Assembly (NCBI GenBank): GCA_023213395.1
Contig: CM041465.1
Span: 184,395,741 to 184,459,740, forward strand
Direction of reading: 5' to 3'
DNA from: Cycas panzhihuaensis
Taxonomy: Eukaryota > Cycadophyta
DNA: 64,000 nucleotides
The notes under the pieces were generated by a model. It searched no databases. It was not told the origin of the DNA and worked only from the letters and a program-made list of their open reading frames with translations. This document shows, piece after piece, positions 1 to 11,025 of this stretch; the first letter of the stretch is position 1; every line of letters starts with the position of its first letter. The position numbers and the translations under genes are program-made.

Positions 1-12
1 TTATTTTATATA

Positions 13-1227
13 ATGCAGGAACATCACCACACTTATTACAGTCCACTCATTTGCTTGCTCGCAATGGATAAACATATTTATCACCCTGTTCTTGAAAGTG
101 CACCTTACCATGGCTTTACAAGATCATTGTCTTAAGTATCTATAGAAGATGTTGAAGATGATGCATTGGGTATTCCAACATAATCATCATAATTCTCTCA
201 ATTTCTCTATAACACTCCATTACAGAATCAAGGGAAGATTGCGATAAGTATAAATGATGATAATATTGTGGATCAACCAACTACTAAAGACACAACCACA
301 ACAATGGAGGATATCAATGGTTCTGAGCTACAATAATAAACTCTTCAATAAACATGGTCTAGAAGAAAAGGACATGTTGATCCCCCATAGTCAAACAGTA
401 GAGATCGTTGGACTATTAGAGAGATCCCAACTCTAATTGATGCAAAGCGAGTGAAAAAAGATATATAGAGTACCTGTGGTGTAAAGAGAAGAATAATAAC
501 ATCCACAAAAAAATGGAAGGCTATTGAGAAATATTGTCATGATAATGGTGTGATAAGATCGGTTAGCTAGTATTGTGACATATGGGAATACATTCAACTG
601 GAGTACAAGAAAATTTAAGATTATGAAAAGAACATCCCTTCAAAACATGATAGCTATTAGAGTATGATAATTAAAGAGAAACAAAATAAAAAATTACCAT
701 CAAATTATATTGATAAGGTATTTCATGCAATGAAAAATTGTTTTGGCCATGATCAATTTGTAGATCCTTGAGATATATCTATTAATACGTCTTCAACAAA
801 ATATAGAGCATTTAATAAATATCATTCTCTAGAACAAAATGATCTAGTATACAATAGCTCACCATATGAAATGGCACGCGACGACGACATCCCTAGTCCA
901 ATTCAGGTATTAGATAAATTGAACATGCAATCAACAGGAAAAAAATGCAAGCCAATATCAAGAATTATAGGTCTTAAAGATATACTCTCTGAAAATAATA
1001 GATTGATAATTAATACCCTCTAGTTGGCTGAGAAGGGATATATGAAATGACATGAACAAGATAGGGAAGTGTTTGACCATAAGATGGAGAAGGATGAACA
1101 AAAGATGGAGAGGGATGAGCGAAATAAAGAAATGATGATACATATAGATGAGTAGAAGGTTAAATTACAGACTGACTTAGTTTCTGCTATAAACATGATT
1201 GGGCAAGCAATGTTGAAGATTAACTAA
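13..1227 (+). pseudogene. PIF/Harbinger ORF1, trihelix/Myb-like DNA-binding protein (pseudogene)
   Basis: One frame (frame 1) can be read from an ATG at 13 to TAA at 1225, about 404 codons, interrupted only by stop codons. The trihelix signature starts at base 409 with WTIREIPTLIDAKR, followed by KWKAIEKYCHDNGVIRS and a later YKKI/DYEK segment, matching the Myb/SANT-like domain of Harbinger-associated DNA-binding proteins. The C-terminal third is charged and Lys/Glu-rich (bases 1040-1150), suggesting a coiled coil. Stops sit where the family has Gln or Trp, for example TAG in the QC motif after IRSVS and TAG in the SYW motif. By analogy with PIF/Pong elements this protein would bind element ends and work with the transposase. 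The start is tentative because upstream sequence is missing. Confidence 0.7.
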
Positions 1228-1630
1228 TCTTTTAAATCAAAATGAACATTTGTTGTCAATCATAGAAGAAGTAGGATTTTGTGTTTGTTACTTATAACAA
1301 TTGATATCTATTTTTGTTGTTGAAGAAACATGTTAATGCTACTATTTGTGTCAATGCAATTATGACATCTTTAAACTAATAACACTTTTATGGGTTTATT
1401 TTTATTCATATTATAATAAGTTTAATGCTTTTATTGATATCAAGTAGAATAATAACCTATATTCAATTATAGTTCTGTATGAAAATTATATTTTAATTCG
1501 AGTGGTTGATGGGTAGATTGTAGTTAAATTTTCATTTTATTTCAGAATGAATTAATTATTTTATTTTGTATGTAGTATTTATGAATGCATTGTTTTAATA
1601 TTGATGATTTGTAGATAATGACCATATCAA
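1228..1630. other. Spacer between the two Harbinger genes, no feature seen
   Basis: AT-rich sequence between the ORF1 stop and the transposase ATG at 1631. I see no open frame or RNA structure in it. Its position fits the 3' UTR of ORF1 and the leader of the transposase. Confidence 0.5.
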
Positions 1631-2992
1631 ATGGATTCTGATAACAATGAAAATATTATTGTTCTTGTAGCAATTGCATAAATAATTATTTCCCTAATAT
1701 TACAATTATGGTGTGACATTCATGATTCAAGTATCAAGACATGTATGTTTAAGAGACACGGGAGAAATGTATTACAAACTAAGTGGGCTCCAATTGTTCA
1801 AGACAAAGATGATGACATTCTAGATATCCTTATTGCAAACTATTTCACTGTAATATATGTATTTACAAATTTAAAATTATCAAATGTTGATTAGTATATC
1901 AAACCATGTTCATTGCACTGGTGGAATCGTTATATTTTCTAAGTAAGATATGATGATGAACGGTTTCAAAATATTTTTAGGTTGTTGTACTCACTATTTC
2001 AAGTGCTCTGTGAATTACTACATAATGACCTTTACCAAAGTGATATACCACACTCCTTATCTAGATCTATAAAGAGTAGAGTGTTACCAGTCGAGAAACA
2101 TGTTGCTATTATCATTTTACGTTTGTCATCGAGAATGACAATGCTTAATATTGGTGAGTTATTTGGTTGTGGGAAATCTACTGTGGTTAGGGTCATACGA
2201 AAATTTATTTTTGTTATACAACTTCGAACTTTACATTTCATAGAGTAGCTAAATGATTGTGCTTCGATTCAAAATATGAAAGAAGGTTTTTGTTGTTAAA
2301 GAGGGTTTCCAAATTGTTGTGGAGCTATTGATGTCACATATATTTAATTTGATCTTTCAAATAATGAGTCTTTTCATGATTGGTATGATCGAGATCATAA
2401 CTATAGTATGGTGTTACAAGCAATTGTCAACAATAATATGCACTTTCTCGATGTTTTTACTGGATGGCCTAGTTCTGTTAATGATGCTCGTCTATTATGC
2501 AATTTGTTATTCTATATGTTGTCTGAAGATAAACAAAGGTTAAATGGTCAATCTGTTCGTATTGGGTAATTTGACATGAGAAAGTATATTATCGGTGATA
2601 GTGGGTATCCATTATTGCCATGGCTGATCACACATTTTAGTGGAAAATTATTTGAAACCCAACAACAATTCAACTTTATGTTATCTTCAACACACATTAT
2701 TGTCGAGCGTACTTTTGGTAGACTAAAACAATGTTGGAAAATTTTTCATTCAAAAATTAATCAGCCTAATTTACATCTGCTTCCACAAATGATTTTAGTA
2801 TGTTGCATACTACATAACATGTCATTGTCATTCAAAGAGAATAATGATATATTACGTGATGTGCATGACATCGATGAGTATGAAGAAAATTTCTAGGAGA
2901 CTGTGCCAGTAACAACTAATCCAAGAGCCACATCATCATAGATTTCTCTAATGGAGCATGTCAACGGTGTTGACAACAATATTAATATTTGA
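1631..2992 (+). pseudogene. PIF/Harbinger transposase (DDE_Tnp_4 / HARBI1-like), pseudogene
   Basis: A single frame (frame 2) runs from ATG 1631 to TGA 2990-2992, about 453 codons, broken by roughly eight to ten in-frame stops and no visible frameshift. In order: an acidic N-terminus; an FRLLYSLFQVLCELL segment near 1975; the helix-turn-helix around LPVEKHVAIIILRLS and LFGCGKSTVVRVIRKF (2080-2205); GFPNCCGAIDVT with the first catalytic Asp (about 2305); the HDWYDRDHNYSMVLQA stretch (2365-2410); GDSGYPLLPWL with the second Asp (2590); and VERTFGRLKQCWKI with the catalytic Glu (2700-2740). Such transposases cut and paste at TWA targets. All catalytic positions seem present, so only the stops clearly disable it. 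Several stops are TAA where relatives have Gln. Confidence 0.85.
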
Positions 2993-3071
2993 AGGTAAGT
3001 CTATTGCATAATCCACTATTACATGCAAAAAAAAAAAGAAGGTTGAATCTTCTAAGTCTAATTTTTTATCG

Positions 3072-3075
3072 CATG

Positions 3076-3110
<35 letters not shown>

Positions 3111-3123
3111 ATGTATATACATA

Positions 3124-3172
<49 letters not shown>

Positions 3173-3178
3173 GTATGT

Positions 3179-3211
<33 letters not shown>

Positions 3212-3246
3212 CACACACACATATATATGTGTGTGTGTATGCGCGT

Positions 3247-3278
<32 letters not shown>

Positions 3279-3436
3279 ATATATATGTATATGTATATAT
3301 ATATACATACATACATACATACATATACATACATATATGTATGTATATATGTATATATATGTATGTATGTATGTATATATACATACATATACATACATAT
3401 ATATATGTATATATGTATGTATGTATGTATGTATAT

Positions 3437-3469
<33 letters not shown>

Positions 3470-3908
3470 CATATATACATATATATATGTATATGTATGT
3501 ATGTATATACATACATACATACATATACATATGTATGTATGTATGTATATACATACATACATATACATATGTATGTATGTATGTATGTATATATATGTAT
3601 GTATGTATGTATAGATATATCTATACATACATACATACATATATATACATATATACATATATATATATGTATATGTGTATGTATGTATATGTATATATAC
3701 ATACATACATACATATACATATATATATACATACATACATACATATATATATATACATATATACATATATATATGTATGTATATATACATACATATATAT
3801 GTATGTATATATACATACATATATATGTATGTATATATATATATACATATATACACACACACACACATACACACATATGCACACACACACACATATATAT
3901 ACATGTAT

Positions 3909-3943
<35 letters not shown>

Positions 3944-4058
3944 CATATATATATACACACACACACACATATATATATATATACATACATACACACATAC
4001 ACATATATATGTGTGTGTGTATGTGTGTGTATATACACATACATATATATATCTATAT

Positions 4059-4091
<33 letters not shown>

Positions 4092-4141
4092 TGTATGTAT
4101 GTACATATATATGTATGTATGTATGTATATATATATATATA

Positions 4142-4177
<36 letters not shown>

Positions 4178-4195
4178 TATATATACATACATACA

Positions 4196-4231
<36 letters not shown>

Positions 4232-4234
4232 TGT

Positions 4235-4267
<33 letters not shown>

Positions 4268-4303
4268 TCTATATATATATATATATGTGTGTGTGTGTGC
4301 ACA
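3072..4303. repeat. 1.2-kb compound microsatellite (TG/CA, TA, GTAT/ATAC)
   Basis: Uninterrupted alternating pyrimidine/purine DNA made of (TG)n, (CA)n, (TA)n and the tetranucleotides GTAT and its complement ATAC. Blocks switch strand sense many times, so a (GTAT)n block is repeatedly followed by an (ATAC)n block, giving many perfect hairpin-forming inverted repeats, for example around 3355-3440 and 3540-3640. A strictly alternating R/Y string cannot contain TAA, TAG or TGA, since all three have two adjacent purines. Every frame on both strands is therefore open, and the long Tyr/Ile/Thr/His/Cys/Val ORFs here are artefacts. Confidence 0.97.
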
Positions 4304-5600
4304 TTTTATTAGAACGCATAACATGAATTATTTTTTTGTAGGTTATTGCAGTTATGGAGGTTGTTTCATATCCATCCGAATCACATATGATCTAACAATT
4401 CCATCAATATTAGTATAACCACCATTAGGATAAATGCCATTTTAGATTGTCGGATGAATACTTTCAGTGTTGCCATTTATTGGCTTCTTATATTACATTC
4501 CAAAATAGTTACATAATCATGGTTCGTTCATGTTTATTGAATGATGAGATTTTGCACTTATGGTTTGTTCATATTCATTAAATGATTGGAGTCTATACTC
4601 ATGGGCAACTCATGTTTGTTGTCATTAATAACATGAATTATAAATAAAAATAAATAATATCACTTTATAATGCAAGTTGAGAATAATAAAGAACATGTAA
4701 CCTTTAGATGTAAAATAGTTTTCTTTCGTGTCTCTGTATGTATGGTTTATTGTTATTAAGTGGTATTATTTTTTTTTTCTTATATGATTTTATAGAGTAT
4801 ATTCTATACATTTTATTTTTCAATAAGTTGAGAATATAAAATAGCTTTCTTTAATGTCTTGACTCTTCTTTATGTATGACTTAAACGTGCATAACTATGG
4901 TTGATATTTCAAGGCCTTGTCCTTACATCTAAATCCATTTTAACTGAGAGCTATGATTTACTAGTGGAATTTGAATTCATTAGATCATATTACCTTCTAA
5001 AAGCTAATTCCTTGTTTAATGTTGAATTATTACATTTAAATTTTGTAATAAGTGTACATTTTTTAAATAGAACTTATTATAACGCAATTAATGTTTGTTT
5101 TTCTCTTGAGTTTTCTCTTGTTCTCTCTCATGCATATACTCATCCATACACAATAATAGAAGTATTAAAATATAAAATGTAATAAAAATCATGATATCAT
5201 TATATTTAATTACTTTGATCATAACATAGAAAAGTGTATGTTTATCAATAAGAAATATAAAATCTTTTTATATTGTCTTTTAAGAGATGGTAATGTAATT
5301 ATTTTATAGCATAAAAAGCCTCACTCTACCATTCTTTTGTTGTATATTATGACAAATACATATATATTAATTAAATTGTATATCACTATTTTATTAAAAT
5401 ATCTAAGATAATTAAAATATCTAAGATAATTAAAATATTTAATTTTTTCTTATTTTATATAATATATTACTATATATTATAAATAAAATCATCTTATATT
5501 TTTCATATATTTAAAATCTTAAATCTCTTTTAAAAATACTATTACCTTCAACTATTTTATATTACAATCATATTAGAATAAAATTACTGAAAAAAATCTG
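4304..5600. other. AT-rich intergenic DNA, no gene recognised
   Basis: About 1.3 kb with frequent stops in all frames. The one structure I can point to is a short direct repeat at 5401-5436. A 93-codon open frame at 4901-5179 has no recognisable motif and biased AT-rich composition; I do not call it a gene. Confidence 0.6.
5401..5436. repeat. Two perfect 18-bp tandem units
   Basis: The 18-mer ATCTAAGATAATTAAAAT occurs at 5401-5418 and again at 5419-5436 without a mismatch. It is a minor slippage-type repeat. Confidence 0.9.
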
Positions 5601-7720
5601 CTACCAAAAATAGAAATAGCGAGTACTGAGGTGCGAGGATGCCGATCTCTCCACGCCACTCTGTAAAATTTGACGTGGTCCTTGCTCCGAATTGCTCGGA
5701 ATTGGCTCACATGGAACTGCACTGTTACGTTGCGGTCCCATGTGAGAGGGTTTGAACCATTTATATTGCAGTGTGGGGGTTTCCATATATCATAATAACA
5801 ATCATTCGTAAGAAAATTACATAATCTTCATTAAAATATATGTAATAAACCCACTCATTTCATTTCAATGGAGGCAAATAAGGTGGAGTTGAATGAATTA
5901 CACTGTCACAAATTGTATAATCTTCTATGTGACATCGTTCTCTGTTACTTCTACCATTAGATATGTAAGAATCATAATGAGAATTTTTTAAACTGTGAAT
6001 AAAATAATTTTATTCGTTAAATGTAGCGAATAATAATGAAAATTATATGTACACATAAAACTGTTAGATTTTAAAAATTTTAACACAAAAATTAGAGCGG
6101 ACGTGCTACAATTTCTACAGAACCCCCGGCATGGGACCGCGCTATTACCTTGCGGTCCCATGCGGGCCCGTGGATTAGCGGCCCAGCGGTCGCGGTGGGT
6201 GAGCACCCGCTCATTTGGACAAGATAGAATCTTCTCCAGGATTCACGGAGCGGATCCACTGAACTTGAACGACGCTGAATTTGTGTCGCTCAATTCAGTG
6301 GGCACCCATTATATACAAAAACATGCTTGCTGGCCAAATATCATTGGCCAACATCTTGTCGTTATAAATTAAATGCGTTGGCGCCAGATCGCCAACTCTT
6401 ATTTAACCTTGCGTCCCATGCGGGGTGGGCATTGGATTAGCGGCCAGGGATCTCGTGCGGTGGTGAGCACCCGCTTCATGGGAGAAGATAGAATCTTCTT
6501 CGAGATTCATGGAGTAGACCTGCTGAATTTGAGTGACGTAAAATTTGTGTCGCTCAATTCAGTGGGCACCCGCTGGATATAAAAACATGCTCGCTGGCCA
6601 AATATCATTGGCCAACGTCTTGTTGTTATAAATGAAATGCGTTGGCACCAGATCACCAACTCTTATCCAAGTTGGCGGGTACCTTGGTGCAGGGCGCAGT
6701 GTCTTGTCGTTATAAATGAACTGCGTTGAGGCTAGATCGCCAACTCTTACCCAAGTTGGCGGATACCTTGGCGCGGGGAGATCCGCAAATTTACATGGAA
6801 GCCGATCTCCCTGCACCGCTTCGCTCCGCGAAACCCGACGTGATACCCGTTCCGGATTACTCGGAACTGGTCAGCATAAAACCACACTCTAAGTTGACGG
6901 ATACCTTGACGCGAGGAGCAAGATCTTGTCGTTATAAATGAACTGCGTTGAGGGTAGATCGCCAACTCTTACCCAAGTTGGCGGGTACCTTGGCGTGAGA
7001 GGGTCCACAAATTTGCATGGGATCCGATCTCTCCGCGCCGCTCTACGAAACCTAACGCAGTACCCACTCTAGATTACCCGGAACGGGTCGGCATGGAACC
7101 GCGCTCTTACCTTGCGATCCCATGCAGGGGGCTAGGCCGCTGGATTAGCGGTCCAGGCGGTCTCGTGCAACAGGTGAATACTCGCTCGCTCAGAGAAGAT
7201 AAAATTTTTTCTGAGATTCACGGAGCAGACCTGCTGAATTTGAACGATGTAAAATTTACGTTGCTCAATTCAACGGGCACCCGTTGCATACATCGATATA
7301 TTTGTTGCGCAAAATTTACGTCGCTCAATTCAACAGGCACCCGCTGCATACATCGACATACTCGCTGGCCAAATATTATTGACCAACGTTTTATCGTTAT
7401 AGATACTTCGATAGCAGATATGTTAGCGTTATAAACATCCCAATGGAGATACCATGACGTGAAGAAATTCAAATAATAGGTACCCGCACCCCAGATAGTG
7501 GATACCTTGGTGCGGGAGAATCCAGGTGCCTTGGCGCAGGGGATCTGAAAATTTACATGGGACCCGATTTCTCCATATGGCGGGTGCCTTAGCGCGGGGG
7601 ATCTGAAAATTTGTATGGGATCCGATTTTTCCACGCCGCTCCGCGATACCTGGCGCAGCACCCGCTTCGAATTGCCTGGAAGTGGGCGTGGGACCGCGCT
7701 CTTATACTTCATAGGCGGAA
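5600..7720. repeat. GC-richer array of repeated stem-loop modules
   Basis: A family of modules recurs in mixed copy number and degeneracy. (a) CATGGGACCGC...GCGGTCCCATG, an 11-bp stem at 6130-6140/6152-6162, with related copies near 5710-5745 and 7093-7125. (b) CGCCAACT-8 nt-AGTTGGCG, perfect at 6738-6761 and 6960-6983 and with one mismatch at 6654-6677. (c) TGGCCAA-6 nt-TTGGCCA near 6331, 6594 and, degenerate, 7367. (d) GAAGAT-AGA-ATCTTC near 6484. A CGTTATAAAT motif follows module (c) near 6360, 6625, 6706 and 6929. The longest unit, from the GCGGTCCCATG hairpin through the TGGCCAA dyad, is about 270-290 bp and appears near 6128, 6410 and 7093. No coding potential is convincing. The nature of the array is unknown. 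Confidence 0.75.
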
Positions 7721-8436
7721 TATGCAGAATGCAGACATAGGGAATCTATTTAGGTTCTGCAACCCCGAAGCCTCTCCCAACCCAGGTAGCGTCTGGTTGT
7801 GTCGATCTTTCTATTTATGTATCTCTTTGTGTACAACGCCTTTCATACGCAAGACTCTTTTTGGGCTTTCTTCGTTGTACAGTTTTCTTCGAATTTCTCT
7901 GATAACTTTATGTTTGCTGCCTTTTGGATTGCTGGAGTTGGTGTTCATGTCCTTGTGCTCGTGGGTCTTCCGTTTTCGGTTCCTGTGAGCCGGCGTAGTT
8001 TGGGATTTATTTTTTCGTTTTGTTTTTTTTAAAGCTCTGTTAGGGTTGTTGATTCTGGTAGGAAAATGCTTCCCGTGCTTCCTTCTCTTCAAATTCAGGA
8101 CAATCCTTAGTCGTTATTTGGAGTACTTAATAAGAATTTAGAGTTTTGCAGACATGCTTGGGAATCTGGAGGAAGCTTTTCAATTCATTTGCTTTTTCAT
8201 GTGACAGCCGCCGGAGATGATATCCGGAAGCTGCAAACTGTAGTGTTTATAGTGTTTAGTATTTTTATCTGATATCATGGATTGTTTCTTGCCTCCCTTT
8301 TAGGGTGCCAAACAATCAAATTTGGGTTTACTAAATCTCATCAGGCTTTTGTGTTGATGGTATCTGTAACCTCAAGCATGCAGATGAAAGATGGGGGATG
8401 GGGGTGACCCTGTCGAGCTGAATACTTCAGTGAATA

Positions 8437-8553
8437 ATGGAGAGGAGCTCCTCTGGCAATGAAAGTCGCAGTTAAGCATTGGTTGAGATTTGAATAAAGA
8501 TTGCCATCGTTTGTTATGGAATGATTTATATTGCCAGGGCCAGACCTTTGCAT
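8437..8553 (+). ncRNA. Fold-back hairpin H1, microRNA-precursor-like candidate
   Basis: A 28-nt left arm (8437-8464) pairs with 8526-8553 across a 61-nt loop. I count 21 paired positions including three G-U wobbles, with a symmetric five-base internal loop. Both arms are homologous to those of hairpin H2 some 400 bp downstream: left arms match at about 21/28 and right arms at about 24/30 positions. The strand is arbitrary because a fold-back folds on either. I do not recognise a known microRNA family. Confidence 0.4.
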
Positions 8554-8862
8554 TTGCAGAGTCGGTGAATATTGCCTTTCTATCTAGTTTACAGTGAACG
8601 GCTGGTCATCCAGTCTCGTTTGTTGCTGCATGGGGTTTACACTGTTAATGTTTTTCATTTGGATCAAAACTACTTCTGTCGACGGCAGAGGGGGTAGGCA
8701 TATAGACACGCATTGTTAGTTGTTATCTTTGGATACACTACCGTATAAACATAGGTGCTTATTTGTTCAACCTTAACCTATTTATTTGTTCAGAGGGTTT
8801 GAGATGGGCGGACAGGAGCTTTGTAGCAACCGGGTGTTGGTATGGTTTTAGCATGTGAGATT

Positions 8863-8960
8863 CAAATGCAGAGGAATGCCCTTAGCAATGAAACGCACAG
8901 GCTGACGGGATTGCACTCGTTACTGTGAATTTTATTGCTAGGGGTAGTCCTTCGCATTTG
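8863..8960 (+). ncRNA. Fold-back hairpin H2, microRNA-precursor-like candidate
   Basis: Arms 8863-8900 and 8923-8960, both 38 nt, pair without any bulge around a 22-nt loop: 30 Watson-Crick pairs, four G-U and four mismatches. Pairing continues weakly five or six bases further out. The size of about 98 nt and the evenly spaced mismatches are those of plant pre-miRNAs. The paralogue H1 supports descent from one ancestral fold-back. Alternatives are a decayed inverted duplication or a short MITE. Expression is unknown. Confidence 0.5.
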
Positions 8961-10062
8961 TGTTTCCAGTGACCACAAGGGGTTTCGCGAGGCCAAACAG
9001 TGGGACGTGATTTTCCCTTGCTAGGAAAGCATGTTGATATTACTGGATGCAGATTGGATTGTGTATGATTTTTGATCAAGGCATGGCACACAACGTGCTG
9101 CGGATGGATACGTATTCTTTTGCTGGATGTGAAGGGTTCAAGCTATGGCAGTTTCTGCTCGAAGGCGGTTGTGGCCAACCCACGGGTTGCTTTGAGAGCT
9201 TCAGCACTCTGAATAGAAGCTTGTATTCACTGGGGTTTGATCAGTAAGAAATTCCTACTATACCATATGCCTGCTAGAGGTTTGTCTGGCTTTTTAGAGC
9301 TTGCTGGCATGGTTGTGGTCTGGCTAATGATTTTGTCATCTGATCTCTTGTAACAGAAGCTGTGTGGTTTATCTTAGCCCTGTGATACGGCCATGTGTGC
9401 GGCTTGGGCTTGGGTTTTGTTTGTTGTCAACCCTGTGTGCGCTGATTAGGGTTAGGGTAAAGAATCAGTCACAGTGAAAGGCCGTGTGGGCTGGGTAAGC
9501 GTATGGATCCATTTCCTTTCTTATTGGATCGCCTGTGATTTTTTAACATTAATGAGAAGTGAATTGTTTTTTGTTAGATAATATTCTGCACCAAAATAAA
9601 TCAAATCTTTATTCAGTATTTTGATTACTCTGATGTTCTTATTGTCCGTTGTATGAATTTTTAATTTTATATTGTCTGGTGTTTCATTTTTAATTAAATT
9701 AATTAATTTTTGGCTTGAAGGAGCTATTGTATCACTTGACAGGGAAAGTGTTTACATCCGCTCAGGTTCTAACGTGAAATAGAGGCTACACTAATTGCAA
9801 AGGATAAACAGCTGCACCAAAAACCTTGTACTCACAGGGTTGGTAACTTCAGGTAGTTTGGCCTTATTTGCATCTATTTATCTAATGGTTGGGAAGTTGG
9901 AATGTGTTTTCTCGTTTGTAATTTTCCATCCGTTCTTTTCTACGTTGCAATGCAACGCCAATGGCAAATCATTAATCCTATGTTGTAGAGAACTCACTGA
10001 CGTTTGAAATTCATGATCTTATTTAAATGGCCAAAATAATTCATGGATTGCGCTTGAAACCC

Positions 10063-10185
10063 TGTTTCCTCTTGCAAACTGCACCTGTAAATTTCTGCAG
10101 GAAAGTTCAGAGGGTCTTGGCGAGAGAATTTACTTGTAGAAATTTGTGTTCATGCATTGACGCCTTCCCCTGTCAAGAGGAAACA
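10063..10185 (+). ncRNA. Fold-back H3, weaker hairpin candidate
   Basis: TGTTTCCTCTTG at 10063-10074 is perfectly complementary to 10174-10185, and AAATTTCTGCA at 10089-10099 pairs with 10135-10145 with one wobble. The segments between the two stems are unequal (14 versus 28 nt), so the fold has a large asymmetric loop. It is not homologous to H1 or H2. Chance or a small inverted repeat is possible. Confidence 0.25.
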
Positions 10186-10820
10186 TCATGCTTTTTGGAA
10201 CGATAATAAGCTTAGTTTTGGACAGGTTTAGCAGTCACTTCAATTCCGTGTAGGGTTGTTCTTTCTTTTCACCTACCTTCTTGTATCATGGTTTTCTTGG
10301 GCTGGCAAGAAATGGATCGGCTATTCTTGAGCACAAATTCCCTCATCCATTTTTGGTTGAAATCAAAATTATTTGTGTATTTTTTTTAAATAATAGGTAA
10401 ATGCATGGAGAAATAATTAAAATAAACATTATTATCAATGTTGAGGAATTTTATTTGAAGTTTTTAATGATGTTTGAGTGTAGTCCCAACTTGAGTCTAT
10501 CCTCTCAATTGAAATTCACAAGTTTAAGCATTGTTGATTTTTTTTTTTAAAGGAGATATTAAATGTTTTTGTCAGTGATTCCATTTTATCTTCACTAGAT
10601 CTTAACTTGCAAATGGTCTTTTAATAGTTTCAGTGGTATTTAAGAGTATGTGGGTTGCCTTTATATTTGTTCTCTAAAAATGATTATATTTACTCTGTAA
10701 AAATGATTGTGAAACTTGGAGTACGTGATTAATAAATGTTAAGATAGGGGCAAGATAGAGAGAGAATAACTAATGTAATTTCTTTAATCATAAAGAGGAT
10801 TGATTCAAGATGTTATTTTT

Positions 10821-11025
10821 ATTATATATTCTCTCTTATTAAAGGAGATTGAGAGTTTATCTAAGTGGTTAGATTTATGTGTGTATGAATTATGCACTTG
10901 TAACCATTTAGGATATAATCTTTTATTATATGTTCTCTCTTATTAAGGGAGATTGAGAGTTTATCTAAGTGGTTAGATTTGTCTATGTGAATATGCACTT
11001 TTAACCATTTAGGATACAATCTTTT
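10821..11025. repeat. Tandem duplication, period about 104 bp
   Basis: Unit 1 begins at 10821 and unit 2 at 10925, each starting ATTATAT followed by TTCTCTCTTATTAA and ending with the AACCATTTAGGATA(T/C)AATC stretch. The copies differ at only a few positions and one short indel, so the duplication is fairly recent. No coding content. Confidence 0.9.

Larger units (their letters stand above)
1..3050 (+). mobile_element. PIF/Harbinger-type DNA transposon, 5' end outside window
   Basis: Two pseudogenes lie in tandem on the + strand, a trihelix/Myb-like ORF1 (13-1227) and a DDE_Tnp_4 transposase (1631-2992). This is the two-gene layout of plant PIF/Pong-like elements, in which both proteins are needed for movement. 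The left terminus is beyond base 1 and I could not place a right terminal inverted repeat; the long microsatellite starting at 3072 may lie inside or just outside the 3' end. The class assignment rests on both proteins together. Confidence 0.75.
7721..10300. other. Non-coding stretch containing fold-backs, no protein gene recognised
   Basis: Base composition is less AT-rich than the flanks and no retroelement motif is visible. All frames are closed by stops every 60-125 codons. It carries three fold-backs (8437-8553, 8863-8960, 10063-10185). It could be a transcribed non-coding locus lying downstream of the stem-loop array, or an ancient degraded repeat. I see no decisive promoter or splice evidence. 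Confidence 0.4.

Noticed and set aside
254-436. 60-codon + ORF in the Harbinger ORF1 region
   Set aside because: It is in a different frame from the trihelix protein, which reads through the same bases in frame 1.
2948-4418. Several overlapping ORFs of 140-460 codons on both strands
   Set aside because: They lie in the alternating purine/pyrimidine microsatellite, which cannot contain stop codons in any frame. The translations are Tyr/Ile/His/Thr/Cys/Val repeats with no gene signal.
7611-8092. Overlapping ORFs of 77-125 codons at the end of the stem-loop array
   Set aside because: They span repeat modules and low-complexity T-rich DNA, with no motif and no consistent start context.
8437-8960. 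Assignment of the hairpins to a known microRNA family such as miR399
   Set aside because: Only scattered bases agree with mature sequences I know. The similarity is too weak to name a family.
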